Positions 42,998 through 55,979 of a DNA stretch of 64,000 nucleotides are shown one piece after another. The DNA comes from Adenophora triphylla var. japonica (taxonomy: Eukaryota > Streptophyta > Magnoliopsida > Asterales > Campanulaceae), in the NCBI GenBank assembly GCA_022495995.1, contig JAFEMH010000524.1, positions 186,001 to 250,000 of the forward strand, written 5' to 3'. The position numbers were made by a program, and so were the translations under genes. Each line of letters opens with the position of its first letter. Position 1 is the first letter of the stretch. Under the pieces are notes generated by a model. That model made no database searches. It was not told the origin of the DNA and saw only the letters and a list, made by a program, of their open reading frames with translations.

Positions 42998-45836
42998 TCA
43001 ATCTTCTTGATCCCCATCATGCTGCTGCTCATTCTGCTCGGCATCATCAAACATTTGGTCCTGAGTGACCTCATCCTCCTCCTCAGCCTCCTCAAGCTCT
43101 TGTAAAATGGAATTGATGTTCCTTGGCTCGACTAGTGGGGCGACCCAAGGCTCTACCCCATCCTCATCATCTTGTCTGGCTATAACGGCTAAATCGTTAT
43201 CATTATAGGGGACAAGGGAGTGGCCGGAGTGAGCTAGCTCGTCTTATCTATCTGCATATGCCCATTGGGCCAGTTTATCAACACTGAGCTCGACAGAAGG
43301 ATCGACCAAAGCCCACCGAGCCATGTGTTGGCGTCCAACACAAAGAAATCCCTAGCTCGAGATACGATGATATTGTAGCACTCATCGCTATTCTTGAATT
43401 GCTCGACGACTGCCTTCTCTCTAGATTGGGCCTCCACCTCTCACTTGATCCAGGCAGCCTGATGGTCATTGCAAATCTTTATCATACGATTGTTGCAATC
43501 CTGGACCATCTCAGTTAATTTCCTCAGCTCTCCCTCCAACCTGGCCTTCTCTTGCTTGGCCGCAGCTGGGCCTTGGCAGGAGCCCAAGAATCCACCTGAG
43601 CTTGAAGGGGAGCGAGCTACTCCTTTGCTTCCTTCAAAGCAACATAGGCTTCATCCCTCTCCTTCTCAGCGCTAAAATGAGCAGCCTGTAGAGCTCGACA
43701 CCGGGAGTTAGAGTCATTCAGCTTTTGCCTTAGCTCGGTGGCCTCCTTTACCTTTCTGGAATAATTGCCAGAGGTGGTCTGCTCTTTCTCCAGGGCAGCT
43801 CTCCAGCTTCACTTGGCTTGCTATGTCAAGGCAAGAGACTACATAACAAAGAGAGGACAGTTAGATAAATGATGACCAAAGTAACGACGGACAAACAAAG
43901 CAAAGGAAAATGTGATATAAGTTGTACCTCGGAAGTGAGCAGGCCGGACTTGTCGTTGTATTCTTTGAGTGAGCCCCTCCTCCACCAATTAGGCCAGCAA
44001 GTCCCCATCAGCGGCCCTTCTCATGATAATTTGTCCCAAACCCATCTCGGGGTATTAGCGACTTAAGCTATTAATGCCCGTGAGAGGGGGGATATCACTA
44101 AGTCTCTCTATTAATTCCTGCACCTCTTCAGTGCTTCTGGCAGAGGGAGCTTGGGGGGAGGATGGCTTGAAGCGGAGCCAGCTGCTCCTGAAGTACCAGC
44201 TTGAAAAAAGTCCCAGGTCGATGCGCGATCTTTTTTTAAGTCGGCTGAGGGGAGGGTCGACCTCGATTTCTTCTATCTCATCGACTTCGAGCTACAAGTC
44301 GACGATATTATGGGGATATGCCCCCGGTGATTTTCTGGGCTCAGAGCCCGATGCATTCTTGGTCGATAGGTTGACCTCCCCTTCTCCTCCATACACCTCC
44401 ACCCGAGGTTGATGTTCGATGGGCTTAACTTTCCCAGTCTAATTCATGGGTATCATCCCTACTCCTTCTTTGAGGAGCAAGGAATTTCTATCTATGGCCT
44501 CCTTCTCTCTGCTAGCCCTAGCATTGGCCACTCCGTGGGCCTTCTTGTTTCTCCTCCTGTCATCGAGGTCAACTATTCTGTTCATTTGTGCTTCTTGTTG
44601 GGCGGTGATAACATCAAGACAAGGGAAGGAAAAGTAAACACACAAACAGGCGATCAAAAATATAAAAATTATGAAAAGCAAGACAAATACTTAACCGCCA
44701 TAGTGGAATAGGCCTCTGTAGTGGCCCGTCTTCTTTTTGCAGAAGTGACATTCGGATTCAAATCTTTCCCTCTCGTGGATGACCCAATTAGGGTACCTAA
44801 GACTTCTAATTATGGGGACCAAAAGAGCTACCTCTCTATCCCCTCCTAGCATCATCCCTGCCTGGATGAAGAAGTCCTTATCCGACCCAAGGGTGGCCCA
44901 GCTTATGGTGCTCCTCCGAGCTACCAATGTCAACCTTCGATTAAGATCATCGCTACACTCCGGGACCCAATAATCCTCCTCCTTCATTGGCTCTGTGTTG
45001 GTCTTGGGAAAAGGAAACTCCCATCCCTTCCTACTCTCAACCAGAATTATATGGTTGTTTCACCCTGAAACCTTATCGGGCAAATTGATAAATAATTTTG
45101 GGGTTTTGGCTTTAGCGGGCATACTTATCCCGAAGGTATTTTCATTTTGCACAATCTTAAAATACCTCTTGAAGACGTGCATACATGGTTCATACCCCAC
45201 AAACCTACTCACCATAGCAAAACAAACCAACACCCTCACCGTGTTGGCTCCGAGGTGCATTGGAACAGCGGCCAGACACTCTAGGAATTCACACATGAAG
45301 TGGTCGAGAGGAAGGCATAGTCCGGCCTCAAACTAGTCGTAATAGAAAGCTACCCTGTTGGAGCTCAATCCCCAATAGATCCAAGATTTGCCCTTCATTT
45401 GTATCTCGGTGAAATGGGTCAGGTGGAAGTCATCTCGTGGGACCTCAAAGAAGTCATGAAGGATTTTGATAGGAGATTCGGCATTCTTCCTCCCTATAGT
45501 TGGTTTGGGGGCCGAATATCCCCTCTCATTACGACCTGGCACTACGGTGGAACAAAACTTGTCCACGATATTGCCGGAGGAAGAGCTCGACGCTGCAGAA
45601 GTCGAAGTTGGTTGAGCTACCATATCTAAAGAAGACACAAAAACAAGGGAATCAGACCTAGTTGAAGTATGTTCTGAGCTATCTAAGGGTGACCTAGATT
45701 CCCCCGGGAATGCTAATCTCTCTCTAGAAAAATGGGGTTTGTTGGACTTAATGTAGAAGATGATAAAATGGTCTATCAATTTGTTGAAGAGGCGAAAGTG
45801 AATAATCTGTGGATCATCCGCCTCCAAATCCCCCAT
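42998..45836 (-). pseudogene. Antisense ORF of the Tat element (gypsy-type 'transposase' domain, PF04195-like)
   Basis: Minus-strand coding stretches starting at 45836 (MGDLEADDPQII). They include a serine-rich segment, KILHDFFEVPRDDFHLTHF, MKGKSWIYWGLSSNRVAF, then FMCEFLECLAAVPMHLGANTV and FVGYEPCMHVFKRYFKI (45060-45296), and VPECSDDLNRRL (44691-44987). A coiled-coil-like region lies near 43250-43800, and a very acidic tail (EEAEEEDEVTQDQM) ends at a TGA at 42998. The central block resembles the 'putative gypsy type transposon' domain found antisense in Tat elements; its function is not known. Stops and shifts break it into at least six pieces. Confidence 0.7.
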
Positions 45837-46202
45837 GCTCTCACCTGCGGGAAATCCTATTTCACCATAAAATAAACTCCACCTATTCAGAATAGTGATA
45901 CACTCGTCTTCGATTAACTCTCTCCACGGGCCCTCTAGCCTCTTATAAATCCTAAGGTTTACGCAGTTATACCTAACCCCTAGCTTGAAGTCGAAGTCCT
46001 AGTCATGGAGGAATAACAGAGAAAGCTCAAAATGAGATGTAAAGACAATAAATTGCAGGGTACCTTGCTGATTTGGGGAAAGACGGAACTCTACGATGGA
46101 ACGGGAAGACTGATTGGACCGGAAAATCGGACCTCGCTGTTTGGTCTTGCTGGATATTTGAAAGCTTGTAGATTGTAAAGCTTGGAAAGAATTGAAATCA
46201 TT

Positions 46203-46215
46203 CCTTATATATGCC
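46203..46215 (-). promoter_or_regulatory. Possible TATA box for the antisense ORF
   Basis: The minus strand reads GGCATATATAAGG about 370 bp upstream of the antisense ORF start, in a good plant TATA context. This suggests an own promoter for the antisense gene. Position and sequence only; no transcript evidence. Confidence 0.4.
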
Positions 46216-46486
46216 TCCAAATCCTTGCCTGAATTGGAAAGGGTGGGGGCCATAACCGTTCAAATTTCAGAGTAAAAGCTCAACGCCAGTTCCCAATGCA
46301 GTTGTCCAATCGCCACAACTGTCCCATTAAGGCATAAATTACGGCGCAATAAAAAGCGTATCCAATCGCCATAATTCAATCGTCGAGAGCGACCTACATC
46401 TACAAAGTCGACCCTCTAGTAACGGACTACGTAAGTCATCACAAATTTTTCCATTAACTTCCTGGTCGACAAAGTCAACAAAGAAA

Positions 46487-47580
46487 GTTTATAGTTTGAC
46501 TATTTATGTAACTTTACAAATTTATGTCTTTGTATAGTCAAACTTCCAAATATTTAAAAATAATAACATGTTATAAATATATTTGCATGTAATAAGTCCT
46601 ATAATAAGATAAAATATTGGGTAATAGGTACTTAAAGAAGATGGAACTTGAAATTCTCAAAAGTCTCATAATTTATTTTTATTAATATAATTTAAATATT
46701 AAGTGATAATAAAATCAAAAGTTAATTTATGACTATTATTATTATTATTTTTAACTAAAAACTTTCAATAAATATAAGTTAATGCAATATTTTTTAAAAG
46801 TAGATGAAGAATTAGCTGAAACAATGTTTAGATTATCAAAAGTCTCTTCATTATGAATCAAATTATATTAAAAATAAAACATGTGATAAATATATGTGTA
46901 TTTGATATATCGCTAAAAAGTTGGAACATTATGTAAAATAAATTTGAGAATATTTAAAGTCTTCTAATTTTTAAAATATGTACATGCAAAAACTTCAAAA
47001 CAAACATAAAACTTAAGTTAAATGAGTTTAGTATTATCAAAATACTCATAATATTTAACGAATACAACTTAAATATCAAATAATGAAAAGGCAAACTAAT
47101 CATGTATTAAAACAACTACAAGAATATTTCTTAATAAACATATGTGCATCTAATAAGTTATAAGATAAGATGAAATTTGAAATTATCAAAAGTCTCAAAC
47201 TTTAATAATTTTTGGACTATTAAAAGTCTTTTCATCATATATCACAATAATTTAAATATAAAAACATGTAATAAATATATGTATTTCTAATACGTCCTAG
47301 AGAAGATGGAACATTGGGTAACAAAATTTTGAGATTATAAAAAATCTGTTAATTTATATTATTAATGTAACTTAATTTAAATTAATTGAATATGTTAAAT
47401 TATATGAAATCAAAAGTTAGATTTATGAAAATTATTATTTATTTTACAAAAAAAAAAAAACCATTAACTATATGTTTATGTAATAAGTCCTAAAATGTGA
47501 AGAATCATTAGGTGAAATAATATTTGGATTATCAAAAGTATCTTCTTTATCAATCAAATTAAATTAAAAATTAAAACATG

Positions 47581-47675
<95 letters not shown>

Positions 47676-48372
47676 GATATAATAAGTTCCTATAAGATGA
47701 ATATTAGGTACAATAACTTTGAGATTATCAAAAGTTATTAATGAAACTTAGTTTAAATGAATTGAATATGATATGAAATCAAAGTTAGATCTATAATGAA
47801 TAACTTTATTTTGTTTTTAAAATGTACATGTTGTAACTTTTAAAGGAACATAAAACTTAAGTTGAATAAGTTCGAGATTATCAAAACACTCATTTTTTGA
47901 TTTAATTGAACTTCAATGGCAAATAATGAAGAGGCAAACTCATCGTATATTAAAACAAATAAAAGAATAGTATACAATAAATCTAAGTGGTAATATGTCC
48001 TAAAAGAAGATGATACATGAATTTTACATGTCTCATAATTTAATGTAGTAATGTAACTTAAATATCAAGTGAATTTTAAATGATATAAAATCAAAAGATA
48101 GATTTATCATTATTTTAATAATATTACTCAAAAAGTCCAATACATTGATGTACCTAAAATAAAATATATGAAACATTAGGTGAAATATTGTTGAAATTAT
48201 AAAAAGTATCTAACTTACGTTTTATTAATATAGTTTTCATGTTACGCGAACTTAATGTAATTTGAAATTAATAGCAAAAATTATTTTCAGTTAAATTAAT
48301 TCTTTAATTAATAATGCCTACTAAATATATCGACAACTAAAAAACATTATGTAATAAATATAAATGCATCTA
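46487..48372. repeat. AT-rich dispersed repeat, copy 2, with diverged internal units
   Basis: The first ~360 bp match 22932-23290 closely. The rest consists of diverged units spaced roughly 200-300 bp, each with versions of 'taataagtcctaaaagaaga', 'gaaacattaggtgaaata', 'gagattatcaaaagtctc' and 'gatataaaatcaaaagtta' (for example near 47145, 47290, 47480, 47680, 47990 and 48165). It is non-coding. This may be the interior of an unrecognised non-autonomous element. Confidence 0.75.
47580..47676. repeat. (AT)n followed by (GT)n microsatellite
   Basis: About 37 AT and then about 9 GT dinucleotides within the AT-rich repeat. Confidence 0.95.
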
Positions 48373-48374
48373 AT

Positions 48375-49040
48375 CTATACTATACTAAAAACACAAGCCT
48401 TCCTATAATTGGCAAAAGCCTGCCCATTCCTATCCACATCAAAGCCATCAAAAATGGAAATAGTCAGCGACAGCGTTTTGGGTTTCAACCACAATGTCCA
48501 CTTTTGTCGTGTAGTAGAAAACCGGGTAAGGAAACCCCTGTTTTGAAGAAAACTAGCTTCTACATTCACGTGCCTACTTGCTTCCAAGAGAAGCTAAATT
48601 CAAAAATCGAAGTGGTGGGTCAGATTTTGGAGCTCTGTGCCTTTGTCTGATTTTGGAGAATTGTGCCTTGGTTAACTTTCATCTATAAATACCAGTTTGG
48701 TTATTTTGTGACTTCACTAGTCTTCAAAACGTTCACAGCTTCTCCCATTCAAAATGCCTCTTATGTTCGGTCTAAGCAGTGACATTGCGTCGACGAAGGT
48801 TGAGTGAGCTTTAAAGCTCCGTCTTGCTCACTGTTATTCACTATTCCAGCCACCCTCCACATGCTCCCACGCCGTCCCCCACCCCACACATGCTACGGCT
48901 CATAGCTCCACTTCATACAAACAAACAATGAATTTTCTTAAGTAGCAACATATACCAAAGTTTATCATGAAACAAACTTGATAAATATGAGGGATGCTTA
49001 TTTTGGGGGAATGATATAAATAACCAAGTAACAATATGAA
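48375..49040 (+). mobile_element. Helitron-like 5' end with promoter-like interior
   Basis: TCTATACTATACTAAAA at 48375 follows an A and resembles the 5' terminus of plant Helitrons (TC TMTAYTA). Downstream are a TATA box (CTATAAATACC, about 48683), a leader of about 60 bp, and an ATG at 48754 that opens a frame of only 18 codons (MPLMFGLSSDIASTKVE). I could not find the expected terminal hairpin plus CTAG end, and the right boundary with copia-3 is unclear. It could also be a host promoter fragment. Confidence 0.35.
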
Positions 49041-49396
49041 GAATTGAGATCAATTATGAATGCAATTAGTTTGACAACTTCAAATTTGGGTTCCTCCAAG
49101 GAACAATATGAATATAAATAAAATATGTGAGAACAAGAATACATGAATGATTTGATGCAATAAAGCTTGAGTAACAAAAAATTGTTCGATGGGGATTAGA
49201 AGAATCAGGCTAAAGAACAAAAAATACTTGACAATCAAAGTTGCATTGACTTCAGTAGTTTCGGGGGAATTTGAATTTTCAATAAGTAGAACATCCATTT
49301 CTGAAGGAAAGAAAATCTCTCAAAATCCAATGCATTGGTAAAGATATGAGTAAGTTGTTCTTTTGTTCCTATAGGTTCAAGAGTAATGATTCTTTG

Positions 49397-49620
49397 TTAA
49401 ATAAGATCTCTTATAAAGTGGTGCCTAATATCTATGTGCTTTGTACGGGAGTGTTGTACAGGATTTTTGGCAACATCTTTGGCACTAATGTTATCACAAA
49501 ATACAGTTAGGGTTTCAATTTTCAATCCATAATCCTTTATCATTTGTTTCATCCACAACAGTTGTGTACAACAACTACCTACTGCCACATATTTAGATTA
49601 ATCAGTAGACAAAGAAACAC
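49397..49620 (-). pseudogene. copia-3 RNase H remnant
   Basis: AVGSCCTQLLWMKQMIKDYG, FCDNISAKDVAKNPVQHSRT and KHIDIRHHFIRDLI are the usual C-terminal RNase H blocks of copia elements. The segment between here and the RT is mutated with stops. Leftward to about 49080 the strand still resembles the degenerate pol tail. Confidence 0.85.
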
Positions 49621-49807
49621 AGTTTTGTTTTTTACCAAACCAAGACAATAGATTATTCTCTAGGTAGAAACACCCTCCAGTGATGCTCTTTCTCTCATTC
49701 GTATTCCCGGCCTGCATGTAATCACTAAATCCCACCAAGTTTATGTTTTTATATATAGTGTAGCTTAACCCCAAGTGAATGGTACCCCAACATACCTAAT
49801 AATTCTT

Positions 49808-50899
49808 TTACAAATTTTTTAGGTGGGATACCTTGGGGTCAGCTTGATACCTTGCACATATGCACACATTGAAGATTATATCAGGTCTGCTATCCGTGAG
49901 ATACAGCAAGCTTCCTATTATACTCATGTAGAGGGTGTGATCAATACTCTCACCTTTCTCATCTTTACAAAGCTTTTGAGATGATCCCATAAATGTTTTT
50001 AAGTTAGATGCATTGTCAAGCCCAAATTTCTTTACCAAATTCTTTGCATACTTGGATTGTGAAACTGACATTTCCTCTTTGGTTTGTACAATTTGTAGAC
50101 CAAGAAAGAATTTTAGTTCCCCAACCATACTCATTTTGAATGTAGATGTCATACTTTTAACAAACATTTCAAGTAAGTCATTAGAAGTATAACCAAAAGC
50201 TATGTCATCCACATATATTTGAGCAACAAGTATGTCCCTTTTATTTCTTACAAATAATATCTTATCAACCTCTCCTTTTTTAAATCCAATTTGAACTAGG
50301 TGCTCTGTCAGTTTACCATACTAAGCTCGTGGGGCTTGTTTGAGACCATAAAGCGCCTTTTTCAACTTGTACAAATAATTTGGTTTCGAGGGGTCCTCAA
50401 ACACTTTAGGTTGTTCAAAAAAAGTTTCCTCATTTAAAATACCATTTAGGAACACACTCTTTACATCCATTTAGTGTAGATTGATTTTTAATTATCATGC
50501 AATAGCTAATAGCAACCTGATTGACACAATGCATGCTACAGAGGCAAATGTTTCATCAAAATCCACCCCTTCCATCTGAATGTAGCCCTGAGCCACCAAA
50601 CGTGCTTTGTTCATTTTTATATTGCCTTGTTTATCAGATTTATTCTTAAAGATCCATTTAGTCCCAATTACATTGACGTGAGAAGGCCTAGGAACTAAGA
50701 ACCACCAATCATTTTTGTCAAACTGGATTAACTTCTCTTGCATGGCATTAATCCAAGTTTCATCTTTGAAGGCTTCCATTACATTCGTTGGCTCATAATT
50801 AGCAACAAAACAACAAGATTTTACCTGATGGTACATAGATTGTACACATACCAAACCTGCAAGGTCACGGTAGTTGATCTTCTTTCCTCTTGTTTTCAT
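49808..50899 (-). pseudogene. copia-3 reverse transcriptase
   Basis: Two frames. 50495-50899 has CCFVANYEPTNVMEAFKDE, WFLVPRPSHVNVIGTKWIFK, and KARLVAQGYIQMEGVDFDE. 49808-50212 has the catalytic YVDDIAFG box (the frame opens within it), LKFFLGLQIVQ, YAKNLVKKFG and SIIGSLLYLTDSRPDI. The part between (50213-50494) is recognisable ([14 protein letters not shown]) but contains stops. Dead copy of RVT_2. Confidence 0.9.
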
Positions 50900-52300
50900 T
50901 CTTCATCCACTTCCCCTATGACATGGGATGTGCGGTGATTTCCTTGTGTTCTGGAAGGAATATCTCTTTCTCTACTTACTTCACTTCTATCGGTTTCAGA
51001 ATTTGAACCTTGTTCTTTAGTTGTCTGATCACTTGTGTTGTCAGTTGTCTGAACAACTGGTTGCACGATTGTCTGAACAGGTGGTTGTTCTGCAGGTACC
51101 TCAATTCTTCCAGGTTTAGATTCATCATTAACTGGATCTAGTTTCCAAGTGCAACCTGTAACATCATCCTCAGCTGTTTTGACATTTAGATCAGTAGCAT
51201 CATCAAAAAAAAACATTTATGGATTCCATAACACTTTTGGTTTTGAGATTGTATACTCTGTATGCCCTACTGTTAGTTGAGTATCCAATAAAGATGACTT
51301 TATCACATTTGGAATCAAATTTGGAGAGATACTCACGGTCATTCAAGATATAGCAGATGCACCCAAAAACATGAAAGTATTTGACCATGGGTTTCTTTCC
51401 AATTAAGATTTCGTAGGGAGTCATGGTACTTTCAATTCTTAGAAAGACAAGATTTCCTACATGACATGTTGTGTTCACAGCTTCTACCCAAAACTTTTTG
51501 GATAGATTTTTAGAGCTTAACATTACTCTAGCCGTCTCTTGTAATGTGCGATTTTTCCTTTTCAATACCCCATTTGTTGAGAGGTTTTGGGGGCTGAGAA
51601 CTCAAGAGTTATCCCCTTTGAATCGTAAAATGATGAAAAAGTGGCATTTTCAAATTCGATACCATGATCAGACTTGACTCTAACAACTTTTAGACCATAT
51701 AAGTTTTTGACACTTTTATACCAACTTTTGAATTCATCAATGGTGTTGGACTTTTCTCTTAGAAAAATTACCCATGTGTATCTAGAAAAAATCATCAACA
51801 CACACAAAATAGTATTTATTTCGAGACATACTTTCCACTTCTGTGGGACCCATTAGGTATGTATGGATCAATTCAAGACACCTTGATGTTCCACAATTTT
51901 GAACCTTCTTATGGCTTGATTTGGTTTGTTTCCCTTTTTGACAAGACCCACACACACTTAACTTCTTCAAGTCCAATTTGGACAAATCTTTAGTTTCCCC
52001 AAATCTTATTAACTCACTAATTTTTCTTTCAATGGCATGACCAAGCTTTTGATGCCAGATTGCAGTCTCATCCATTTTAGTGGAAAGACAGGACAAGTTA
52101 CTGCCAACATGTAGCAGTTATCAGAGGATAGAACACCAGTTAAAACTAACACATTGCTATTATTACATACTTCAAACCTGGACTTATCGAATTTAAAAAA
52201 TAAGTCATCATCACACAGTTGACTTATGCTTATCAGATTTGCCTTCAGTCTATCAACATGCAGGATATTTTGTAACTTAGGCAAACCTGATACATTCAAC
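50896..52300 (-). pseudogene. copia-3 integrase
   Basis: Minus-strand pieces 52009-52299 (protease tail: LPKLQNILHVDRLKANLISI), 51782-52096 (IWHQKLGHAIERK and CGSCQKGKQTKSSH zinc motif, then DLMGPT-like start of the core), 51562-51807 (FSRYTWVIFLREK and VRVKSDHGIEFENA), 51203-51565 (KRKNRTLQETARVML and FVFGCICYILNDRE-like tail) and 50896-51216 (linker to RT). Frameshifts lie at each junction. Confidence 0.88.
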
Positions 52301-54094
52301 GTACCTTTGTGAATGATCTTACCTTAGGCTCCTCTACCGAAGTTGACTTTCCCACCTTTGAATGGTGTGTTGTCGTTGAAGTTCTCATGTGCCCCATTCA
52401 TGTGGCAAGAACAACCACTGTCAAAGTATCAGGATCCTTTAACACTACTCTTAAAAGAGGTGAAGGCCACCTGACAGTTCATGGTTTCTTTCCTTACCCA
52501 GGCAGTTCTTGTTCCAACTTTGGGTTGTCTGTACAGTTCTCTGTTCAGTTGTGAGCACAACCTGCCCAAGTGTCCACTCATATATTCAAGGCCAAGTTCT
52601 TGTTTCAGTTTGTAAAAATATGGTTGAATATGACCTGAAACAAAACAATGATGACATACATACCTCCTTTTCCTATATTTTTTGCTTGCAGCAGGAAATT
52701 CATGGGTAATGGAAGGAACATTTTGAACCTTTTGAACTTTTGAAGTTCTTTCTCATTCTTTTATAAAAACAGTATCTCCATATCCAATTCCTGATTTTTC
52801 TTGGTTTTCCATTTTAAAAACTTCTTCTAACTTAGCTTTACCTTTGTTCAGCTTCGTTAGATTTTCTGTTTCTTTATCAAGATTTTTTTTTGTATTTTTC
52901 ACATTTCATATCTTTCTTTGTGAGAAAAACTTCTAATTTGGCTATGGAGTCATTTTGAGAATCACTTTCTTTTGACAAACTTTCAACCTCAGATTTCAGT
53001 TTAAGATTTTCTGCTGTTAGTTTCTCATTTACCTGTTTGAATACCTTGATTTTCTCCATTCGCTTGGCCCATTCGGTGTGGATTTCAATATAGGTAATGT
53101 GCAAATCCTCATAGGTAGCACGCTCTTCTTCTGCTGGATCATTGTTTGTTTCGCCGGCAGTTGAAGAATTCAAGCTGGTATACACACTATACTTAGTTGT
53201 GTAGTCAGCTGTACAATCAGAGTATTGCACATCTTCCAAATCTGAATCACAATCAAACAATGTGAATTGAGATGATCGCCATATAGACAGATTTGATGTC
53301 TGATCATCATCATCAGAGTCACTCAATATCGCAGAGAAACTCATTCCTCGCTTCTTAAGAGAGTTAGCACAGTCATTTGCATAATGTCTGTAACCTTTGC
53401 AATCCCTGCATTGAATTGAATCAATGGACTTCTTGCCTTCAGGCATAGGCTTTTTTGAAACATTTTCCCTTTTGAATGATTCAACCATGGAAGGAGATGG
53501 GGGTGCCAAATTAGGAAACTTTGTCAACCGTTTCTTTTTCAACATACTGTTGAACTTTTAAGTGAGCAAGGCACACTCATCTTCTCCCAGGTTTGACTCA
53601 TCAATGTCTTTGAACAGTTGAACTAGATCATGAAATACCTTTAGAGCACTTGCAACAGCAATTGAATTTGCTTTGCTTGATTCTTGTACCCCAAGATTTA
53701 GTTCAAAGTTTGTTAAAATTCCCAAGACTTCAACAAGTCCAACCGTTTGGACATCCTGAGTTTCCTGAATAACAAAAATCTTAATATTAAACTTTTCAGG
53801 GAGAGTTCTTAGAACTTTTCTCACAAGTCTTACATTGGATATGGATTCACCCAAGGCAAATGACTCATTTGAGATGTCCAAGATCTTAATTGAGTATTCT
53901 TTTATGGTTTCATTCTCTCCCATCCTTAAAGTTTCAAACTTGGTCATTAAGGTCCTTAATTTAGTTTGATTGACACTAGCTGGTCCTTCACAATGAAGTT
54001 GGAGAATGTCCCAAGCAACTTTGGTAATAGTTCGATTAGAAAATAATCTAAACGTATGAGGATACACATGGTCATAGATTGCTCACATGGCCTT
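52301..54094 (-). pseudogene. copia-3 gag C-terminal part and zinc knuckle
   Basis: 53558-54094 carries gag capsid sequence (NRTITKVAWDILQLHCEG, LRTLMTKFETLRMGENETI, RKVLRTLPEKFNIKI). 52877-53545 carries a CCHC zinc knuckle (CRDCKGYRHYANDC) and a long coiled-coil-like tail, as in Sirevirus gag. A stop near 53555 separates them. 52301-52876 is mutated, with traces of another knuckle and the protease start. The right edge is the copia-4 insertion. Confidence 0.88.
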
Positions 54095-55467
54095 TGTTGG
54101 GTTTTACGGGTCCATGCGCAGCGGAATTAAGCATTAAAAACATAAAACCCAAGAAGCCCTAGGATCCGTTCTATACAATTAATTTGAATACCTATGAGAT
54201 AGAATTAAACCAACCTTGAAACGCTTTCCGGTCTTGAGCTATCGAACGATTTGATTATGTGATATCGAATCACAAACTTCGTTCTTCAACTTGCTTGAAC
54301 TCTAGGCCTTGATCGATGAACGAGCGAAGACCCTCTTTCGGTATCCACACCTTTGAATGAATCCAAGAACAACTTCTTGATGATTGCTAGATCTAAAACC
54401 TTGAAGAATATTGAGAGAATTTGATTGTGAATTTTGCTTTAAAATTTCGGCTGGCTTTTTAGGTCTGACAGAACCCTTGTATTTATACTACAATAGTAGG
54501 AATACCTCTCCTAATCGTATTAGGAGAGACAGGCTGTCAAACCGCGTACTGGCCTATTATGTCGCGCGGTATATTAAGCCATTGGCTTAATATGTCGCGC
54601 GGTATATATAGCCAGATACAGAAACTCTCAACTATTCTTCCTCCGGTTTAACCAATTCATTCTAGTTGTGTGTGACCCAATAGGATTACATTATGTTGGC
54701 AATGAGTTCGATCATATCGAACCTCATAAGACATAAGCGGACTCTAGCAAGCCATTATGTCTACCCAAATAATGCAACGTAAGAGTTCACGTTTCCAATG
54801 GTGTACTTCCATTTATCCCTTTGTCTCACGATGTTATATTTGAACACAAGTCATGGTCCTTGTCAACTTGTTATTGTTCAATGCTTTCTCGATTATTGAG
54901 TATAATGATAATTCCAATCACATTGGGGTACGGCCATACACTTTCATCATTATTACTCATCGAGGGGCCCAAGCATAACATCTCTCTTCCGAGGGACAAA
55001 TTCCTTCTTGACTTATCATCCTTCCCATCATGACTCCGATCATGCCAATGATAGTCTTTATAGATATCGTGTTAAGATATCGTTTGACTAAAATCAAACA
55101 TGACTTTCATCATATGTAAGGTTACGATAATCTCAGGTCTAGGGACTAAATGAAGTGACCATATGAGATTTAAATATGAGATTTAAGTATGACATTTGAC
55201 CATGACATAAATCTCATGCGGGTCATGTCCAGTCACTTGTTCTCTAACAAGTACCCATAATTTCAATGTGCATCTCTTATGCATATAATCATCACATGAT
55301 TATCCATTGACAATTATACTAATTATTCTCTTAATAATTAGGGACGGAGATTATTACAATAAATATGCAAACTATATAATAATCAAATAATAAACATAAA
55401 CGATAAAGATGATACATGACGGTTTTTTCAGTTAAACATAACTAAAGCCTAGGGCATTACACCAACA
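54095..55467 (-). repeat. copia-4 3' LTR
   Basis: Carries a minus-strand TATA box (GTATAAATAC, about 54479-54488). It also has two TGTCGCGCGGTAT motifs (54560 and 54593) flanking the palindrome 'atattaagccattggcttaa'. Confidence 0.95.
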
Positions 55468-55979
55468 GTCTCCCACTTGCACTAGACTCCATTTATGTAT
55501 CGAATACTCATGGATCTAACATGCCCATCATGCCTATGCGAGTGACTTTGTAAGTGAGTCCCTTATGTCATCATCGGTTGATACTTTGTATATTTTAACG
55601 TCTTCTCATTCTTTATGAATTCCTCGAAGAACGTCTAAGTGAGTGTTTGGATCACTGTTGTGACCTTGGTTCCATTGTTTGCACAAGTGGCACCACTATT
55701 GTCATAACAAAGTTCCACGGATTAGTGATACTTGGAAAAACACTTGAAGTGTTTCCAAAACACTAAATGAACTTTTGATCCAAACTGCCTCTTTCAGCTA
55801 CATCATATGTTGCTAAAATATGGCCTTAGTAGTAGAATCGGCTATAATTTCTGCTTGGAACTCTTCCAATCAAATTGCACCTCTAATAAGCACAAACACA
55901 AATCCTAATTGCGATTTTAAAATAACTTTGTCAGTTTGGAAGCTAGCATCTTTGTAACCCTTACAACAAGATTAACTTC

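Larger units (their letters stand above)
35880..46484 (+). mobile_element. Decayed Tat-lineage Ty3/gypsy element with antisense ORF
   Basis: Plus-strand order is gag, protease, RT, RNase H, integrase (integrase last, so Ty3/gypsy), then a 78 bp tandem repeat and a long antisense ORF. An extra antisense ORF after pol together with this RNase H type is characteristic of the Tat/Ogre group. No LTR is recognised at either side; the left end is cut inside gag at about 35880, and the right end meets an AT-rich repeat at about 46485. A polymerase-less element is nested in gag. Many stops, frameshifts and deletions show it is dead. Confidence 0.85.

Noticed and set aside
54821..55033. 70- to 78-residue frames repeated at 54821-55033 and 61528-61764
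   Set aside because: They are open stretches in the two copia-4 LTR copies; the length differs by a one-base indel and there is no protein-like composition.
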